Shown one piece after another: positions 16,763 to 24,796 of a stretch of 36,307 nucleotides of DNA (within the stretch, counting starts at the first letter, position 1; every line of letters begins with the position of its first letter). Both the position numbers and the translations under genes were made by a program. The stretch comes from Desulfarculus sp. (GTDB lineage: Bacteria; Desulfobacterota; Desulfarculia; Desulfarculales; Desulfarculaceae). The stretch is taken from NCBI GenBank assembly GCA_003605055.1, contig QZKP01000019.1, positions 1 to 36,307 of the forward strand. Reading direction: 5' to 3'. The notes beneath the pieces are model-generated. The model was not told the origin of the DNA. It searched no databases and saw nothing but the letters and a program-made list of their open reading frames with translations.

Positions 16763-17095
16763 CTAGGCGCCGAGCTTGAACAGGGAGCTCAGCCGCTGGG
16801 CGGCCATGAGGTCCCCGCCCACCTTGAGCTTGCCCGCCATGAAGGCGCTGATGGGGCTGAGGCCGCCCCCGATCACCTGCAGCCAGTCCTGGTCGCCCAC
16901 GGTGATGGTGGCCGTGGGGCTGGCGTGCACGCCCGGGGACGCCTGGCACTGGCCGCCGCTGATTATCACCTGCCAGTCGCCGGCCTGCTCGCCGGTGATA
17001 TGGAACTGATAGACCACCTCCTGCCCCTGGGCCTGATCGGCCAGGAACTTGGCCGGCATCTGCTGGAACACCTCTGCCACCGTGGCTGGACTCAT
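16763..17095 (-). CDS. SCP2 sterol-binding domain protein
   Basis: 110 aa covering a single SCP2 domain: VYQFHITGEQAGDWQVIISGGQC, then SPTATITVGDQDWLQVIGG, then AFMAGKLKVGGDLMAAQRLSSLF. The family's fold has a hydrophobic tunnel for fatty-acyl or lipid ligands. In anaerobes such single-domain proteins are usually cytoplasmic and of unknown ligand. A GGAGG-type ribosome site lies before the ATG at 17095. It is convergent with the RND pump (stops 15 nt apart) and co-directional with the downstream MBL-fold gene's neighbourhood. Confidence 0.9.
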   Translation of the reverse strand: MSPATVAEVFQQMPAKFLADQAQGQEVVYQFHITGEQAGDWQVIISGGQCQASPGVHASPTATITVGDQDWLQVIGGGLSPISAFMAGKLKVGGDLMAAQRLSSLFKLGA

Positions 17096-17197
17096 GACTC
17101 ATACCTCCGTCTAGGGGGGGCGGACGCTTATGAATAGCGGTTCATTCTAGCCTCGGCCGGGGCCCCAGGTCCAGCGCTTTCCGGCCGCGGGGAGCCG

Positions 17198-18121
17198 CTA
17201 GGCCCTGGCCGGCAGGTAGCCTGCCGCCTGGGCCAGGTGGGTCACGCGGGCCCGCAGGTTGAGCAGATAGGCCGGCAAAGGCTGGCGGTGGCTGGTGCGG
17301 GTGTCGTACTCGCCGGCCTTGACCAGTTGCATCACCCGCTCCACCCGGCCGCCCTCCTGGGCCAGCAGGGCCAGCACCCAGTCCCGGAACTCCTGGGCCG
17401 CGGCCAGGCTGCGGGCCAGGAAGCGCGGCACCTCCGGGCCCACATAGACCTGGTGGTGGCCCTGGCAGAGCACCTCCACCTCCAGGCCGGCCAGGCGGCG
17501 GATGGAGTCCACATAGGCCTGGTAGTCCACCAGGAACTCGGTGATGATGCGGCCCTCGGGCAGGCCGGTGCCCGCCGCCTCGCCGGCGATGAGGATGCGG
17601 CGCTGGGGGATGTAGAAGCTCAGGCAGTCCCAGGTGTGGCCCGGCGTGGCCAGCACCCGCAGGCTGAGGCCGGGCCCCAGCTCCACCTCCTCGCCTTCGT
17701 CCACCACCCGCTCGATGGCGAAGGGCTTGAAGGGCGTCCGGTCGGCCAGGCCGCCGGTGGCCTGGGCGATGGCCTCGGCGGCCGAGTCGCTCAGCTCGGC
17801 GATCAGGCGCAGGGCGCCCGGCCGGCGCAGCACGGCCTGGGTCTTGGGCGCGGCCGCGGTCACCAGGCCCGGGTAGGCCTCCAGCAGCCAGGCCCCGGCG
17901 CCCAGGTGGTCGAAGTGGGAGTGGGTGAAGAAGATCATCTCCGGCGCGCGCCGGCCCAGGCGGGCGCGGGCGTCCTGCAGAACCAGGCGGGTCAGGCAGG
18001 AGAAGCCGGCCTCCAAGAGCACCGGCCGCGGGCCGTCCAAAAGGAACACCGGGCTGGCCTGGTGCCCCAGCATGTAGAAGTCCTCGGCCAGCCGGCCGGG
18101 CCGCCGGATGATGTCGCCCAT
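17198..18121 (-). CDS. Metallo-beta-lactamase-fold hydrolase
   Basis: 307 aa with the metal-binding motif HSHFDHLG (H67, H69, D71, H72), the third histidine in ATPGHTWDC, an aspartate-position glutamate in LIAGEAAG, and a final histidine in LCQGHHQVYVG. This is the glyoxalase II-like or thioesterase-like MBL fold, which hydrolyses thioesters or phosphoesters. The motif 'GHTWDCLSFY' is typical of class II hydrolases. The ATG is at 18121 after a CTGGGAGGCAGC segment. An SCP2 lipid-binding gene lies 100 nt downstream on the same strand, so an acyl-thioester substrate is possible. Confidence 0.88.
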   Translation of the reverse strand: MGDIIRRPGRLAEDFYMLGHQASPVFLLDGPRPVLLEAGFSCLTRLVLQDARARLGRRAPEMIFFTHSHFDHLGAGAWLLEAYPGLVTAAAPKTQAVLRRPGALRLIAELSDSAAEAIAQATGGLADRTPFKPFAIERVVDEGEEVELGPGLSLRVLATPGHTWDCLSFYIPQRRILIAGEAAGTGLPEGRIITEFLVDYQAYVDSIRRLAGLEVEVLCQGHHQVYVGPEVPRFLARSLAAAQEFRDWVLALLAQEGGRVERVMQLVKAGEYDTRTSHRQPLPAYLLNLRARVTHLAQAAGYLPARA

Positions 18122-18271
18122 GCTGCCTCCCAGGGAAAGGGCCGCGCTGCGCTTTTTAATTTATGCCCGGCGAGCCGGGGCCGCAACCCGCGTAGAGCGC
18201 AGGCTGCGAGCCCGGGCCCCAAGCTGCCGCGGCGCTAGGCGGGGCTGGGCCGGGTTGGGTCGCGGCGGAAC

Positions 18272-19483
18272 CTAGCCGCCGGCCTGGGCCTGGCGGGCGG
18301 CCCGGCGCGCGGCCTCCAGGTCCTTGAGGGCCCGGGCCGCGTCCCGGGCCGTGGCGCTCCGGGCCGGGGCCCGCTCCAGGGCCCGGGCAAAGGCGGCCTG
18401 GGCCAGCTCCAGGCGCTCGGCCTGCCAGGCGGCGTAGCCGGCCAGCAGGCTGTGGCGGCCCTGGGGGTCGGCCAGGGCCGCGGCCTTCTGATAGGCCGCG
18501 TGGGCCGCGGGGTAGCGCTTGGCCTCCAAGAGCAGGCGGCCCACCAGGGCCCAGCGCGGGGCCGTGGGCTGGGCCCGGGCCGCCCGCAGGGCCCAGGCCA
18601 GGGCCTGCTGCGCATAGCTGCCCTGCCCATACACCTGGGCCAGGGTGTCCATCTGCTGGGGCTCCTTCACCTGCGGGCCCCAGGCCTGCAGGTAGCAGCG
18701 GGCGGCCTGCTGGGGCACGCCGGCGGCGCGGTAGAGATCGGCCAACTGCCGCCAGTCCTGGGCCTCCGGCGGCTGCAGGCGGTAGGCCACCTCCAGGGCC
18801 GCGGCCGCGGGGGCCCAGCGCTCCTGCAGGGAGGCCAGGCTGGCGGCCAGGCGCCAGTAGCGCACCTGGCCCGGGTGGGCGGCCAGCAACCGCTCCAGCA
18901 CGGCCTGGGCCTGGGGATAGTTCTTCAGCTCCATGTGGGCCCGCAGCAGGGCGCTCAACCACTGCTCCTGGGGCTGGGGCCGGGCGGCCAGCTCCTGCAG
19001 CCAGGGCAGGGCCCGCCCGGTCTGGCCGGCGGACATGGCGAACACCGCCGCCTCGTAGAGCAGGCCCGGCCGGGGCGGCTTGACCAGGCGATAGGCCCGG
19101 AGCGCCAGGTCAATGGCCTGGGCCGGCCGCTTCTGCTCGAAGTGCAGCAGGGCCAGGTTGCGCAGGGCGGGCACGAAGCAGGGCCAGAGCTGCACGGCCT
19201 GGGCGAAAAAGGCCTCGGCGGCCTTCTTGTCCCCGGCCTGATAGGCCAGCACCCCGCGCAAAAAGGAGAGCTGGTGGTGGGCCTCCCGCGGGTTTTGGGC
19301 GGCGTAGCGGGCCAGGTCCCGGGCGGCCTGGGCCGGGTTTTTCTTTTCCATCTGCTGCTGGGCCTGGTACAGGGCCTGGTGCAGGGCGCGGCTCAGGGAG
19401 GGCTCCCGGGGGCAGTCCGAGGCCGCCGCGGCCGGCGCGGCCAGGCACAGGGCCAGAGCGATGGCGGCCAGGGCGCGCCTCAT
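18272..19483 (-). CDS. TPR-repeat periplasmic protein, last gene of TonB operon
   Basis: 403 aa with a signal peptide (ALCLAAPAAAA) and repeated helix pairs of tetratricopeptide type, such as ALRNLALLHFEQKRPAQAIDLALRAYR and WRLAASLASLQERWAPAAAALEVAYRL. The start overlaps the TonB stop by 4 nt (ATGA), so it is translationally coupled. TPR proteins are encoded at the same place in several TtpC-type TonB systems and probably scaffold the energiser or its receptor in the periplasm. The exact partner is not known from this sequence. The last ~30 residues are Ala/Arg-rich and disordered. Confidence 0.88.
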   Translation of the reverse strand: MRRALAAIALALCLAAPAAAASDCPREPSLSRALHQALYQAQQQMEKKNPAQAARDLARYAAQNPREAHHQLSFLRGVLAYQAGDKKAAEAFFAQAVQLWPCFVPALRNLALLHFEQKRPAQAIDLALRAYRLVKPPRPGLLYEAAVFAMSAGQTGRALPWLQELAARPQPQEQWLSALLRAHMELKNYPQAQAVLERLLAAHPGQVRYWRLAASLASLQERWAPAAAALEVAYRLQPPEAQDWRQLADLYRAAGVPQQAARCYLQAWGPQVKEPQQMDTLAQVYGQGSYAQQALAWALRAARAQPTAPRWALVGRLLLEAKRYPAAHAAYQKAAALADPQGRHSLLAGYAAWQAERLELAQAAFARALERAPARSATARDAARALKDLEAARRAARQAQAGG

Positions 19484-20130
19484 CGCCCCTCCAGCTTGAA
19501 GCGGATGGTGGTCTCCACCCAGGCCTCCACGGCCTGGCCCTCATGCAGGCCGGGCCTAAAGCGCCAGCGGGCCACCGTGCGCAGCACCGTCTCCTCGAAG
19601 ACCCCCGGCGGCTCGGCCTTGAGCACCGACAAATGGCGCACCTGGCCCTGGCGGTCCACCAGAAAGCGCACCGTCACCGCGCCCTCGATGCCCCGCCGCC
19701 GGGCCAGGTAGGGGTAGGGCGGGGGCACCTGGGCGGCCACCAGGGGCTCGCGGTCCCCGGGCCCCAGGGCCGTTGGCCCCGGCGGCCCGGGCGGGGCCAG
19801 GGCCGGGCCCAGGCTCAGCTTGGGGCCCAGCTCCAGGGCGATGGGCGGGGCCGCCAGGGCCGGCCGGGGCTCGGCCAGGGGCGCGGCCTTGAGCTGGCTG
19901 AGCCGCAGGGGCTTGGGCGGCGGCGGCGGCTCCTGCTCCTCCCGGGGCGGCGGGGGCGGCGGCAGGGCCAGGAAGGCCGAGACCTGGTAGGCCTCCAGCC
20001 TGGGCCGCACCGGCTCGCCCTGCAACAGAAGCGCGGCCGCCCCGAAGATGACCAGGTTCAGCACCAGCGAGCCGGCCAGGGCCAGGCCCCAGCGCCCGCG
20101 CAGGGGCGCGCGCAGGGCGGCGGCGTTCAC
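19480..20130 (-). CDS. tonB: TonB-family energy transducer
   Basis: 216 aa starting at GTG 20130, which overlaps the exbD stop by 4 nt (GTGA). A longer upstream frame is an artefact of high GC. The order is a cytoplasmic stub, one membrane helix (ALAGSLVLNLVIFGAAALLL), a proline-rich periplasmic spacer (PPPPPPREEQEPPPPP), and a C-terminal TonB domain (YPYLARRRGIEGAVTVRF...VARWRFRPG). It transmits proton-motive-force energy from ExbB/ExbD to outer-membrane TonB-dependent receptors. None of those receptors is encoded in this window. The spacer is short, as in TonB2-type proteins. Confidence 0.93.
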   Translation of the reverse strand: MNAAALRAPLRGRWGLALAGSLVLNLVIFGAAALLLQGEPVRPRLEAYQVSAFLALPPPPPPREEQEPPPPPKPLRLSQLKAAPLAEPRPALAAPPIALELGPKLSLGPALAPPGPPGPTALGPGDREPLVAAQVPPPYPYLARRRGIEGAVTVRFLVDRQGQVRHLSVLKAEPPGVFEETVLRTVARWRFRPGLHEGQAVEAWVETTIRFKLEGR

Positions 20131-20555
20131 GGCCCCGGCCTCTGGGCGGCCACGGCCACGTCCTTGGCCCCGGCCAGGCGGCACTGGTCCAGCACCTCGA
20201 TGGTGCGGCCGGTGAGGCTGTTCTTGTCCGCGGCGATGATCACCGCGCCCGCGGGGTCCTCGGCCAGGAAGCGCTCCACCAGGCCGCGCACCGAGCGCAG
20301 GTCCACCTGGCGGCGCTCGATGTAGATGCGCCCGTCCACGGCCAGGGCGATGACCAGGGCGCCCTTGGTCTTGGCCGTGGCGCTGGCCGCCTGGGGCCGG
20401 GCCACCTCCACCCCGGCCTCGCGCACGAAGCTGGTGGTGACCAGGAAGAAGATCAGCAGCAGGAAGACCATGTCTATCAGGGGGGCCATGTTCAGCTCGG
20501 GCTCGTCGGCCCGCTGGCCGTCCAGGTCCCCCAGGCGTCCGCGCAGACTCAGCAT
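20127..20555 (-). CDS. exbD: Biopolymer transport protein ExbD/TolR
   Basis: 142 aa with one N-terminal membrane helix carrying the essential aspartate (PLIDMVFLLLIFF, D28) and a periplasmic domain ending in ADKNSLTGRTIEVLDQCRLAG...DVAVAAQ. The ATG at 20555 lies inside the end of exbB (7-nt overlap) with GGAGGAGG just upstream. It forms the proton-conducting complex with ExbB and energises TonB. Overlaps on both sides show a tight operon. Confidence 0.93.
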   Translation of the reverse strand: MLSLRGRLGDLDGQRADEPELNMAPLIDMVFLLLIFFLVTTSFVREAGVEVARPQAASATAKTKGALVIALAVDGRIYIERRQVDLRSVRGLVERFLAEDPAGAVIIAADKNSLTGRTIEVLDQCRLAGAKDVAVAAQRPGP

Positions 20556-21160
20556 GCCGCCTCCTCCCGCGAGCGCAGCCAGCGCGCCACGGCCTGGGCG
20601 AAGCCATGCAAACCCTGCTGCAGCTTGCGCACCTGGCGGCGCAGCACATAGCCGGCGAACAGGCCGGGGATGGCCACCAACAGCCCGGTCTCGGTGGTGA
20701 TCAGGGCCTGACGGATGCCGGCGGCCATGGCCTGGGCGTTGCCGGTGCCAAAGTCGGCGATGACGTGGAAGGTCTGGATCATGCCCGTGACCGTGCCTAA
20801 GAGGCCCAAGAGCGGGGCCACCGCGGCCAGCACCAGGATGGTGTCCAGGTGCCGCCACAGGTCCGGACCCTGGCGCCGCACCGCAGCCTGCCACAGGCGG
20901 CGGTCGCTGCGCGGGCCGCGGCCGGGCTGGCCCAGGAAATGGGCCAGGGCCGCGCCCCGGGGACCGGCCGGCGCCGGCGCGGCCCGGCCCAGCAGGCAGG
21001 CCACCGCCTGGGAGGGGTCCAGCTCCTCGCGCCGCACCCGGAGCAGCCAGGCGGCCTTGTACAGCACCAGGAACCACAGCCAGCCCGAGAGCGCCAGCAG
21101 GGGCCACATCACCGGCCCGCCGGCCAGCAGGAACTCCCAGGCCGAAGACCACGCCCGCAC
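20549..21160 (-). CDS. exbB: MotA/TolQ/ExbB proton channel protein
   Basis: 203 aa and three membrane helices. The signatures are GLLGTVTGMIQTF and ITTETGLLVAIPGLFAGY, the core of the MotA/TolQ/ExbB domain. The start is GTG 21160, with GGGAGG spaced 7 nt and overlapping the end of the preceding TtpC-like gene. It is shorter than E. coli ExbB (~244 aa), as is usual for ExbB2-type partners of TtpC. It forms the pentameric channel around ExbD. Confidence 0.93.
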   Translation of the reverse strand: MRAWSSAWEFLLAGGPVMWPLLALSGWLWFLVLYKAAWLLRVRREELDPSQAVACLLGRAAPAPAGPRGAALAHFLGQPGRGPRSDRRLWQAAVRRQGPDLWRHLDTILVLAAVAPLLGLLGTVTGMIQTFHVIADFGTGNAQAMAAGIRQALITTETGLLVAIPGLFAGYVLRRQVRKLQQGLHGFAQAVARWLRSREEAAC

Positions 21161-21162
21161 GC

Positions 21163-22551
21163 CTAGCCTCCCGCCTTGATCAGGGCCGCGGACAGGGCCA
21201 TGGCCTTTTCTTCCATGTCCGAGGCGATGCGCTGGGCCCGGCGGCTGAGCAGGGCGGCCAGCACCAGGATGGGGATGGCCACGGCCAGGCCCAGCTCGGT
21301 GGTGACCAGGGCCTCGCTGATGCCCCCGGCCATGAGCCGCGGGTCGCCGGTGCCGAAGACGGTGATCACCTGGAAGGTGTTGATCATGCCGGTGACGGTG
21401 CCCAGCAGGCCCAGCAGGGGGGCCACCGCGGCCAGCACCTTGAGCGCGGTCAGGAAGCGCTCCAGGCGGGGCAGCTCCCGCAGCATGGCCTCGGACAGGC
21501 CGCTCTCGATCACCTCCGGCGAGTTGCCCCTGAGCGACAGCCCGGCCTGGAGCACGTTGCTGGTGGGCCGGCCCGGCTGGGACTCGGCGGCGCGCAGGGC
21601 CCCGGCGATGTCGCCGGCGGCCACCAGGCCCGCCACCGCAGCCATCAGCTCGTCGGTGTTGGCCCGCACCCGGCGCAGGAAGACCAGGCGCTCGATGACC
21701 AGCACCAGCGCCGCCAGCCCCACCAGCAGGATGGGCCAGACCAGGGGCCCGCCGGAGAGCAGGTGCTCCCAGAGGCTCTCCTGGCGCGAGAGCTGGCGCA
21801 GGGCCCCGCCGCCGGAGATGTCCATGACCACCGCCGCGGACCGGCCGTCCAGATAGCGGCCGATGCTGCGGCGGGCGCCCCAGTCCGGCCGGCCGGCGAT
21901 GGCCAGCAGCCGTCCGCTGCCCGCGCCCAGGGTGGCCAGCCCCACCTCGCCGCCCTGGCGGTAGAGGGTGGTGAAGGGCCCCAGGCGCAGGATCTCGGCC
22001 TGCACCTGGCGGCCGGCCCGGTCCACCAGGGGGCCGCGCCGCCGCTTGATCTGGCCGCTGGAGGCGATCTCCCCCAGGTAGAGCCCGAACAGGCGATCTA
22101 TGTCCTGGAGCCCCGGGAAGCGGGACTTGCTCAGATAGGCCCGCAGCTCCTCCAGGCGGGCGGGCTCCTCGGCGGTGGCCGGCGAGCGCTCGGCCAGGGA
22201 CAACAGGTCCCGGGCCGCCGAGCGCACCTGGCCGGCCAGCTCCTTGAGGTCGCCGGTGGCCGCGGCCAGGCGCTGGCCCAGGGCGGCCCGCTGCTGGCTG
22301 GCCTGGCTGAGCTGCCGGCGTACACCCTGCAGGCGCTGGTTCTCGGCGGCCAGCTCCTTCTTGAGCCCCAGCACCCGGGCCTGCATCTGGGCCTTTTCCG
22401 CGGCCACCTGCTGGGCGGTCCGGGCGCGCTCGGCCTGGGCCTGGGCCAGGTCGCGCTTCACCTGGCCGGCGGCCCGGTTGAAGTCCGCGGCCAGGGCCGG
22501 CGCCGCGCAGGCCAGGCCCAACAGGGTCAACAGGACCAGTCCCCGCCTCAT
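21163..22551 (-). CDS. ttpC: TtpC-like ExbB-domain protein with long periplasmic coiled coil
   Basis: 462 aa: signal peptide (LLGLACAAPALA), a long coiled coil (about residues 30-110, RDLAQAQAERARTAQQ...), a mixed periplasmic region, and a C-terminal MotA/TolQ/ExbB domain with GLLGTVTGMINTF and ITVFGTGDPRLMAGG. This architecture is that of TtpC, an extra component of TonB2 systems first described in Vibrio, where it is needed for iron-siderophore uptake. The ATG overlaps the stop of the preceding DUF3450 gene by 4 nt. Two ExbB-type proteins in one operon (this and 20549-21160) are characteristic of the system. Confidence 0.9.
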   Translation of the reverse strand: MRRGLVLLTLLGLACAAPALAADFNRAAGQVKRDLAQAQAERARTAQQVAAEKAQMQARVLGLKKELAAENQRLQGVRRQLSQASQQRAALGQRLAAATGDLKELAGQVRSAARDLLSLAERSPATAEEPARLEELRAYLSKSRFPGLQDIDRLFGLYLGEIASSGQIKRRRGPLVDRAGRQVQAEILRLGPFTTLYRQGGEVGLATLGAGSGRLLAIAGRPDWGARRSIGRYLDGRSAAVVMDISGGGALRQLSRQESLWEHLLSGGPLVWPILLVGLAALVLVIERLVFLRRVRANTDELMAAVAGLVAAGDIAGALRAAESQPGRPTSNVLQAGLSLRGNSPEVIESGLSEAMLRELPRLERFLTALKVLAAVAPLLGLLGTVTGMINTFQVITVFGTGDPRLMAGGISEALVTTELGLAVAIPILVLAALLSRRAQRIASDMEEKAMALSAALIKAGG

Positions 22552-23330
22552 GGCTTCTTCTCCGGGGCCGGGGCCTGGCCCAGGGGCAGCTCCACCAGGC
22601 TCACCACCCGCCGGCGCTGGGCGATCTCGGCCGCCTGCTGCAGCTCGCGGGTGAACCCGTCCAGCGGCAGGAACTTGTTGGCCGCCCGGTCGTAGCGCCA
22701 GGCCCGGCGGCCCTGGGCCTCCAGGGCGAACAGGCCCAGGCGGCCCAGGCGCAGCAGGCTCACCCGGCGGGTGACGCCCTCCAGGGGCAGCTCAACCTGG
22801 CTGACCGACACGGTGCTGCCGTAGCGGGCCTCGATGGCCAGGGCCTCCAGCAGGCGGCGGGTCTTTTCGGCCAGGGTGGCGTCGTAGTCGTTCAACGTCC
22901 GGCGCAGCTCGGCCAGGCGCTGGGCCCGCTCGCCGGCCAGGAAGGGCAGGTCCGCGGCCACCAGGGCCCGCAGGCGCTCCAGGGTCTGGTCCAGCACCGG
23001 CTCCAGGCCGGCCCGGATGCGGGCGATCTCGGCCAGGCGGGCCTGCATCTCAACGATCTTGGCCTGCTGGCCGGCCAGGTAGGCCTCGGCCTTCTGCCGC
23101 TGGGCGCGCACCAGGGCCAGCTCTTTTTCCATCTGCTCGGCCTCGTCGGCCAGCTTGCTCCGCTGCGGGGCCCAGGCGTCCACCAGGCTCTGGGCCTGGC
23201 GCCGGGCGTCCACCGCCTGCTCGGCCTCCTGCCGCACCGTCTGGGCAATGGGCGCCGCCCCGGCCGCCCCGGCCACGGCCAGCAGCAGGCCCGCCATCAG
23301 CAGCCGCCGGGCCAGACCTCCGTGCTTCAT
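22548..23330 (-). CDS. DUF3450 family periplasmic coiled-coil protein
   Basis: 260 aa with a signal peptide (LLMAGLLLAVAGAAGA) and a long N-terminal coiled coil (about residues 35-105), then a globular region ending LVELPLGQAPAPEKKP. This matches DUF3450, the usual first gene of ttpC-exbB-exbD-tonB operons. The ATG at 23330 is chosen over a TTG at 23351, since GGGGAG lies at normal distance. The protein probably supports the TonB energiser from the periplasmic side, but its mechanism is unknown. It is divergent from hgcA, with a 378-nt gap that holds a terminator-like hairpin and two promoters. Confidence 0.9.
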   Translation of the reverse strand: MKHGGLARRLLMAGLLLAVAGAAGAAPIAQTVRQEAEQAVDARRQAQSLVDAWAPQRSKLADEAEQMEKELALVRAQRQKAEAYLAGQQAKIVEMQARLAEIARIRAGLEPVLDQTLERLRALVAADLPFLAGERAQRLAELRRTLNDYDATLAEKTRRLLEALAIEARYGSTVSVSQVELPLEGVTRRVSLLRLGRLGLFALEAQGRRAWRYDRAANKFLPLDGFTRELQQAAEIAQRRRVVSLVELPLGQAPAPEKKP

Positions 23331-23349
23331 GATCCCTACTCCCCAGGCC

Positions 23350-23388
23350 AAAATAAAACCCCCGTCCTTGTCGGCAAGGCCAGGGGTT
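23350..23388 (-). terminator. Intrinsic-terminator-like hairpin in the leader of the TonB operon
   Basis: On the minus strand, AACCCC (23388-23383) pairs with GGGGTT (23362-23357) and an inner CCTTG/CAAGG stem has the tetraloop CCGA. It is followed by TTTTATTTT, the sequence of a Rho-independent terminator. It lies only about 20 nt before the DUF3450 ribosome site, so it would stop transcripts coming from the upstream promoter before the first gene. Read-through would need antitermination or a second promoter. Confidence 0.6.
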
Positions 23389-23590
23389 CGTCCCTATAGT
23401 TAGGTTATGCTTAAGGCCCAAACCCGCGCCCTGCCCGGGCGCCGCAGGCCGGGGCGGTCAGGGCGGCTCCTGCCGCCGGACCCGCTGGCCGGAATTCTAC
23501 CGCACCAGCACCTTGGCTCCCAGCCGCTTTCCCCGCCTGAAATGGGCCGTTTCCAGGCGGAGGCGTTATGTTCAACCGGTCTGATTTGAC

Positions 23591-23619
23591 ATATTCCGCG
23601 AGCCCGGCCCGCTTGTCAA
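23591..23619 (-). promoter_or_regulatory. Putative promoter for TonB operon leader
   Basis: On the minus strand a perfect -35 TTGACA (23619-23614), a 17-nt spacer and GAATAT (23596-23591) as a moderate -10. Transcription would start near 23584 and give about 255 nt of leader before the DUF3450 start, including the terminator-like hairpin. Confidence 0.45.
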
Positions 23620-23655
23620 GCAAAAGGGAGGCCGCCGTCCGGGCCCGGCTCGGCC

Positions 23656-23684
23656 TTGGCCAATGGGCCGGACGGGGCTAATAT
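23656..23684 (+). promoter_or_regulatory. Putative hgcA promoter (TTGGCC-17-TAATAT)
   Basis: A -35 TTGGCC at 23656-23661 and -10 TAATAT at 23679-23684, with an exact 17-nt spacer. Expected start is near 23691, so the leader is about 18 nt with GGAGGGAG just before the hgcA ATG. No obvious dyad overlaps it. Confidence 0.55.
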
Positions 23685-23708
23685 AGTGGTGTTAAGGCGG
23701 AGGGAGAA

Positions 23709-24785
23709 ATGGCGCAGGCACAACCCCGAGCAGTATTCAGGCAGCCCTTTGTGCTGGGCGAGCTGCCCACGCCGGCCGGGCCGGTGCCCCGGGTGGGCGC
23801 GGCCCTCAGCGCCGGGGACCGCCTGAGCGCCCTGCGGGTGCGCTGGGGCATCGGCCGGGGCGACTACCGCCTGGCGCCGGGGCTCTACGCCCTGGGGGAG
23901 CCCGGGCCGGAGTCGCCGGTGCTGGTCAGCGCCAACTACAAGCTCAGCTTCGACCACCTGCGCGCCGCCCTGCCCGGCCTGGACGCCTGGATCCTGGTGT
24001 TGGACACGGACGGGGTGAACGTCTGGTGCGCGGCGGGCAAGGGCCGCCTGGGCACCGAGGAGCTGGTCCGGCGGGTGCAGGCCAGCGGCCTGGCCAGCGT
24101 GGTCTCCCACCGCCGCCTGATCCTGCCCCAACTGGCCGGGCCGGGGGTGGAGGCCCACAGGCTCAAGAAGCTGTGCGGCTTCCAGGCCGTGTTCGGCCCG
24201 GTGCGGGCCGCGGACCTCCCGGCCTTCATCGCGTCCGGCTTTCGCGCCACGCCGCAGATGCGCAGGGTCAGCTTCCCCCTGGCCCAGCGCCTGATCTTGA
24301 TCCCGGTGGAGCTGGTGGGCGCATTGCAGTATTACCTCTGGCTGCTGCCGGCCCTGGCGCTGCTGGCCGGCCTGGGCGGCCTGGCCCACGGCGCCGGCTT
24401 TGCCGCCGCGGCCTGGCAGGACGGCCTCTGGGCCGTGATCGCCGCCCTGCTGGCCCTGGCCGCCGGCGCGGTGGCCGCGCCGGCGCTCTTGCCCTGGCTG
24501 CCCGGCCGGGCCTTCAGCCTCAAGGGGCTGTGGCCGGGCCTGGCCGCCGCCGCCCTGCTCTGGTTCTGGTGGCCCGGGCCGGCCTGGCCGCCGGGCCCGG
24601 CGCTAACGGCCTGGCTGCTCTTGGTGCCGGCCCTGAGCTCCTTTCTGGCCCTGAACTTCACCGGCGCCAGCAACTACACCTCGCTGTCGGGGGTGAAGAA
24701 GGAGATGCGCCGGGCAGTGCCCGTGCAAATAGCCGCCGCCGCCCTGGGGCTGGGCCTGTGGCTCTATGCTATATTTCTAGCCTAA
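23709..24785 (+). CDS. hgcA: HgcA, corrinoid protein for mercury methylation
   Basis: 358 aa. The globular N-terminal corrinoid-binding domain carries the diagnostic cap-helix motif NVWCAAGK (N104-K111) with the strictly conserved cysteine C107, which coordinates cobalt in the lower axial position. The C-terminal half has about five membrane helices, and near the end LNFTGASNYTSLSGVKKEMRR, a segment conserved in HgcA. HgcA transfers a methyl group from its methylcorrinoid to Hg(II), giving methylmercury. It acts at the cytoplasmic face of the inner membrane. GGAGGGAG precedes the ATG. hgcB follows after 11 nt, with its ribosome site overlapping the hgcA stop. Function in mercury methylation follows from established hgcAB genetics. 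The native, non-mercury role is unknown. Confidence 0.96.
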   Translation: MAQAQPRAVFRQPFVLGELPTPAGPVPRVGAALSAGDRLSALRVRWGIGRGDYRLAPGLYALGEPGPESPVLVSANYKLSFDHLRAALPGLDAWILVLDTDGVNVWCAAGKGRLGTEELVRRVQASGLASVVSHRRLILPQLAGPGVEAHRLKKLCGFQAVFGPVRAADLPAFIASGFRATPQMRRVSFPLAQRLILIPVELVGALQYYLWLLPALALLAGLGGLAHGAGFAAAAWQDGLWAVIAALLALAAGAVAAPALLPWLPGRAFSLKGLWPGLAAAALLWFWWPGPAWPPGPALTAWLLLVPALSSFLALNFTGASNYTSLSGVKKEMRRAVPVQIAAAALGLGLWLYAIFLA

Positions 24786-24796
24786 GGAGAACAGTC

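Larger units (their letters stand above)
23331..23708. other. 378-nt divergent intergenic region between TonB operon and hgcA
   Basis: Contains, from the hgcA side, a TTGGCC-17-TAATAT promoter for hgcA, a TTGACA-based minus-strand promoter near 23600, a hairpin 23533-23561 (CCGCCTG/CAGGCGG with flanking AAA/TTT), a strong GGCGGC-TCCT-GCCGCC hairpin at 23463-23478, and the terminator-like structure at 23350-23388. A 200-nt transcribed leader for the TonB operon is likely. No conserved riboswitch core, including the B12 box, was recognised. Confidence 0.5.

Noticed and set aside
23390..23600. Cobalamin or molybdenum-cofactor riboswitch in the TonB leader
   Set aside because: Helices are present, but neither the B12 box nor the Moco core could be matched, so no known class is claimed.
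23411..23623. Minus-strand 70-codon frame in the hgcA/DUF3450 spacer
   Set aside because: No motif, Gly/Ala/Pro-rich with no start context; the region is better explained as an untranslated leader.
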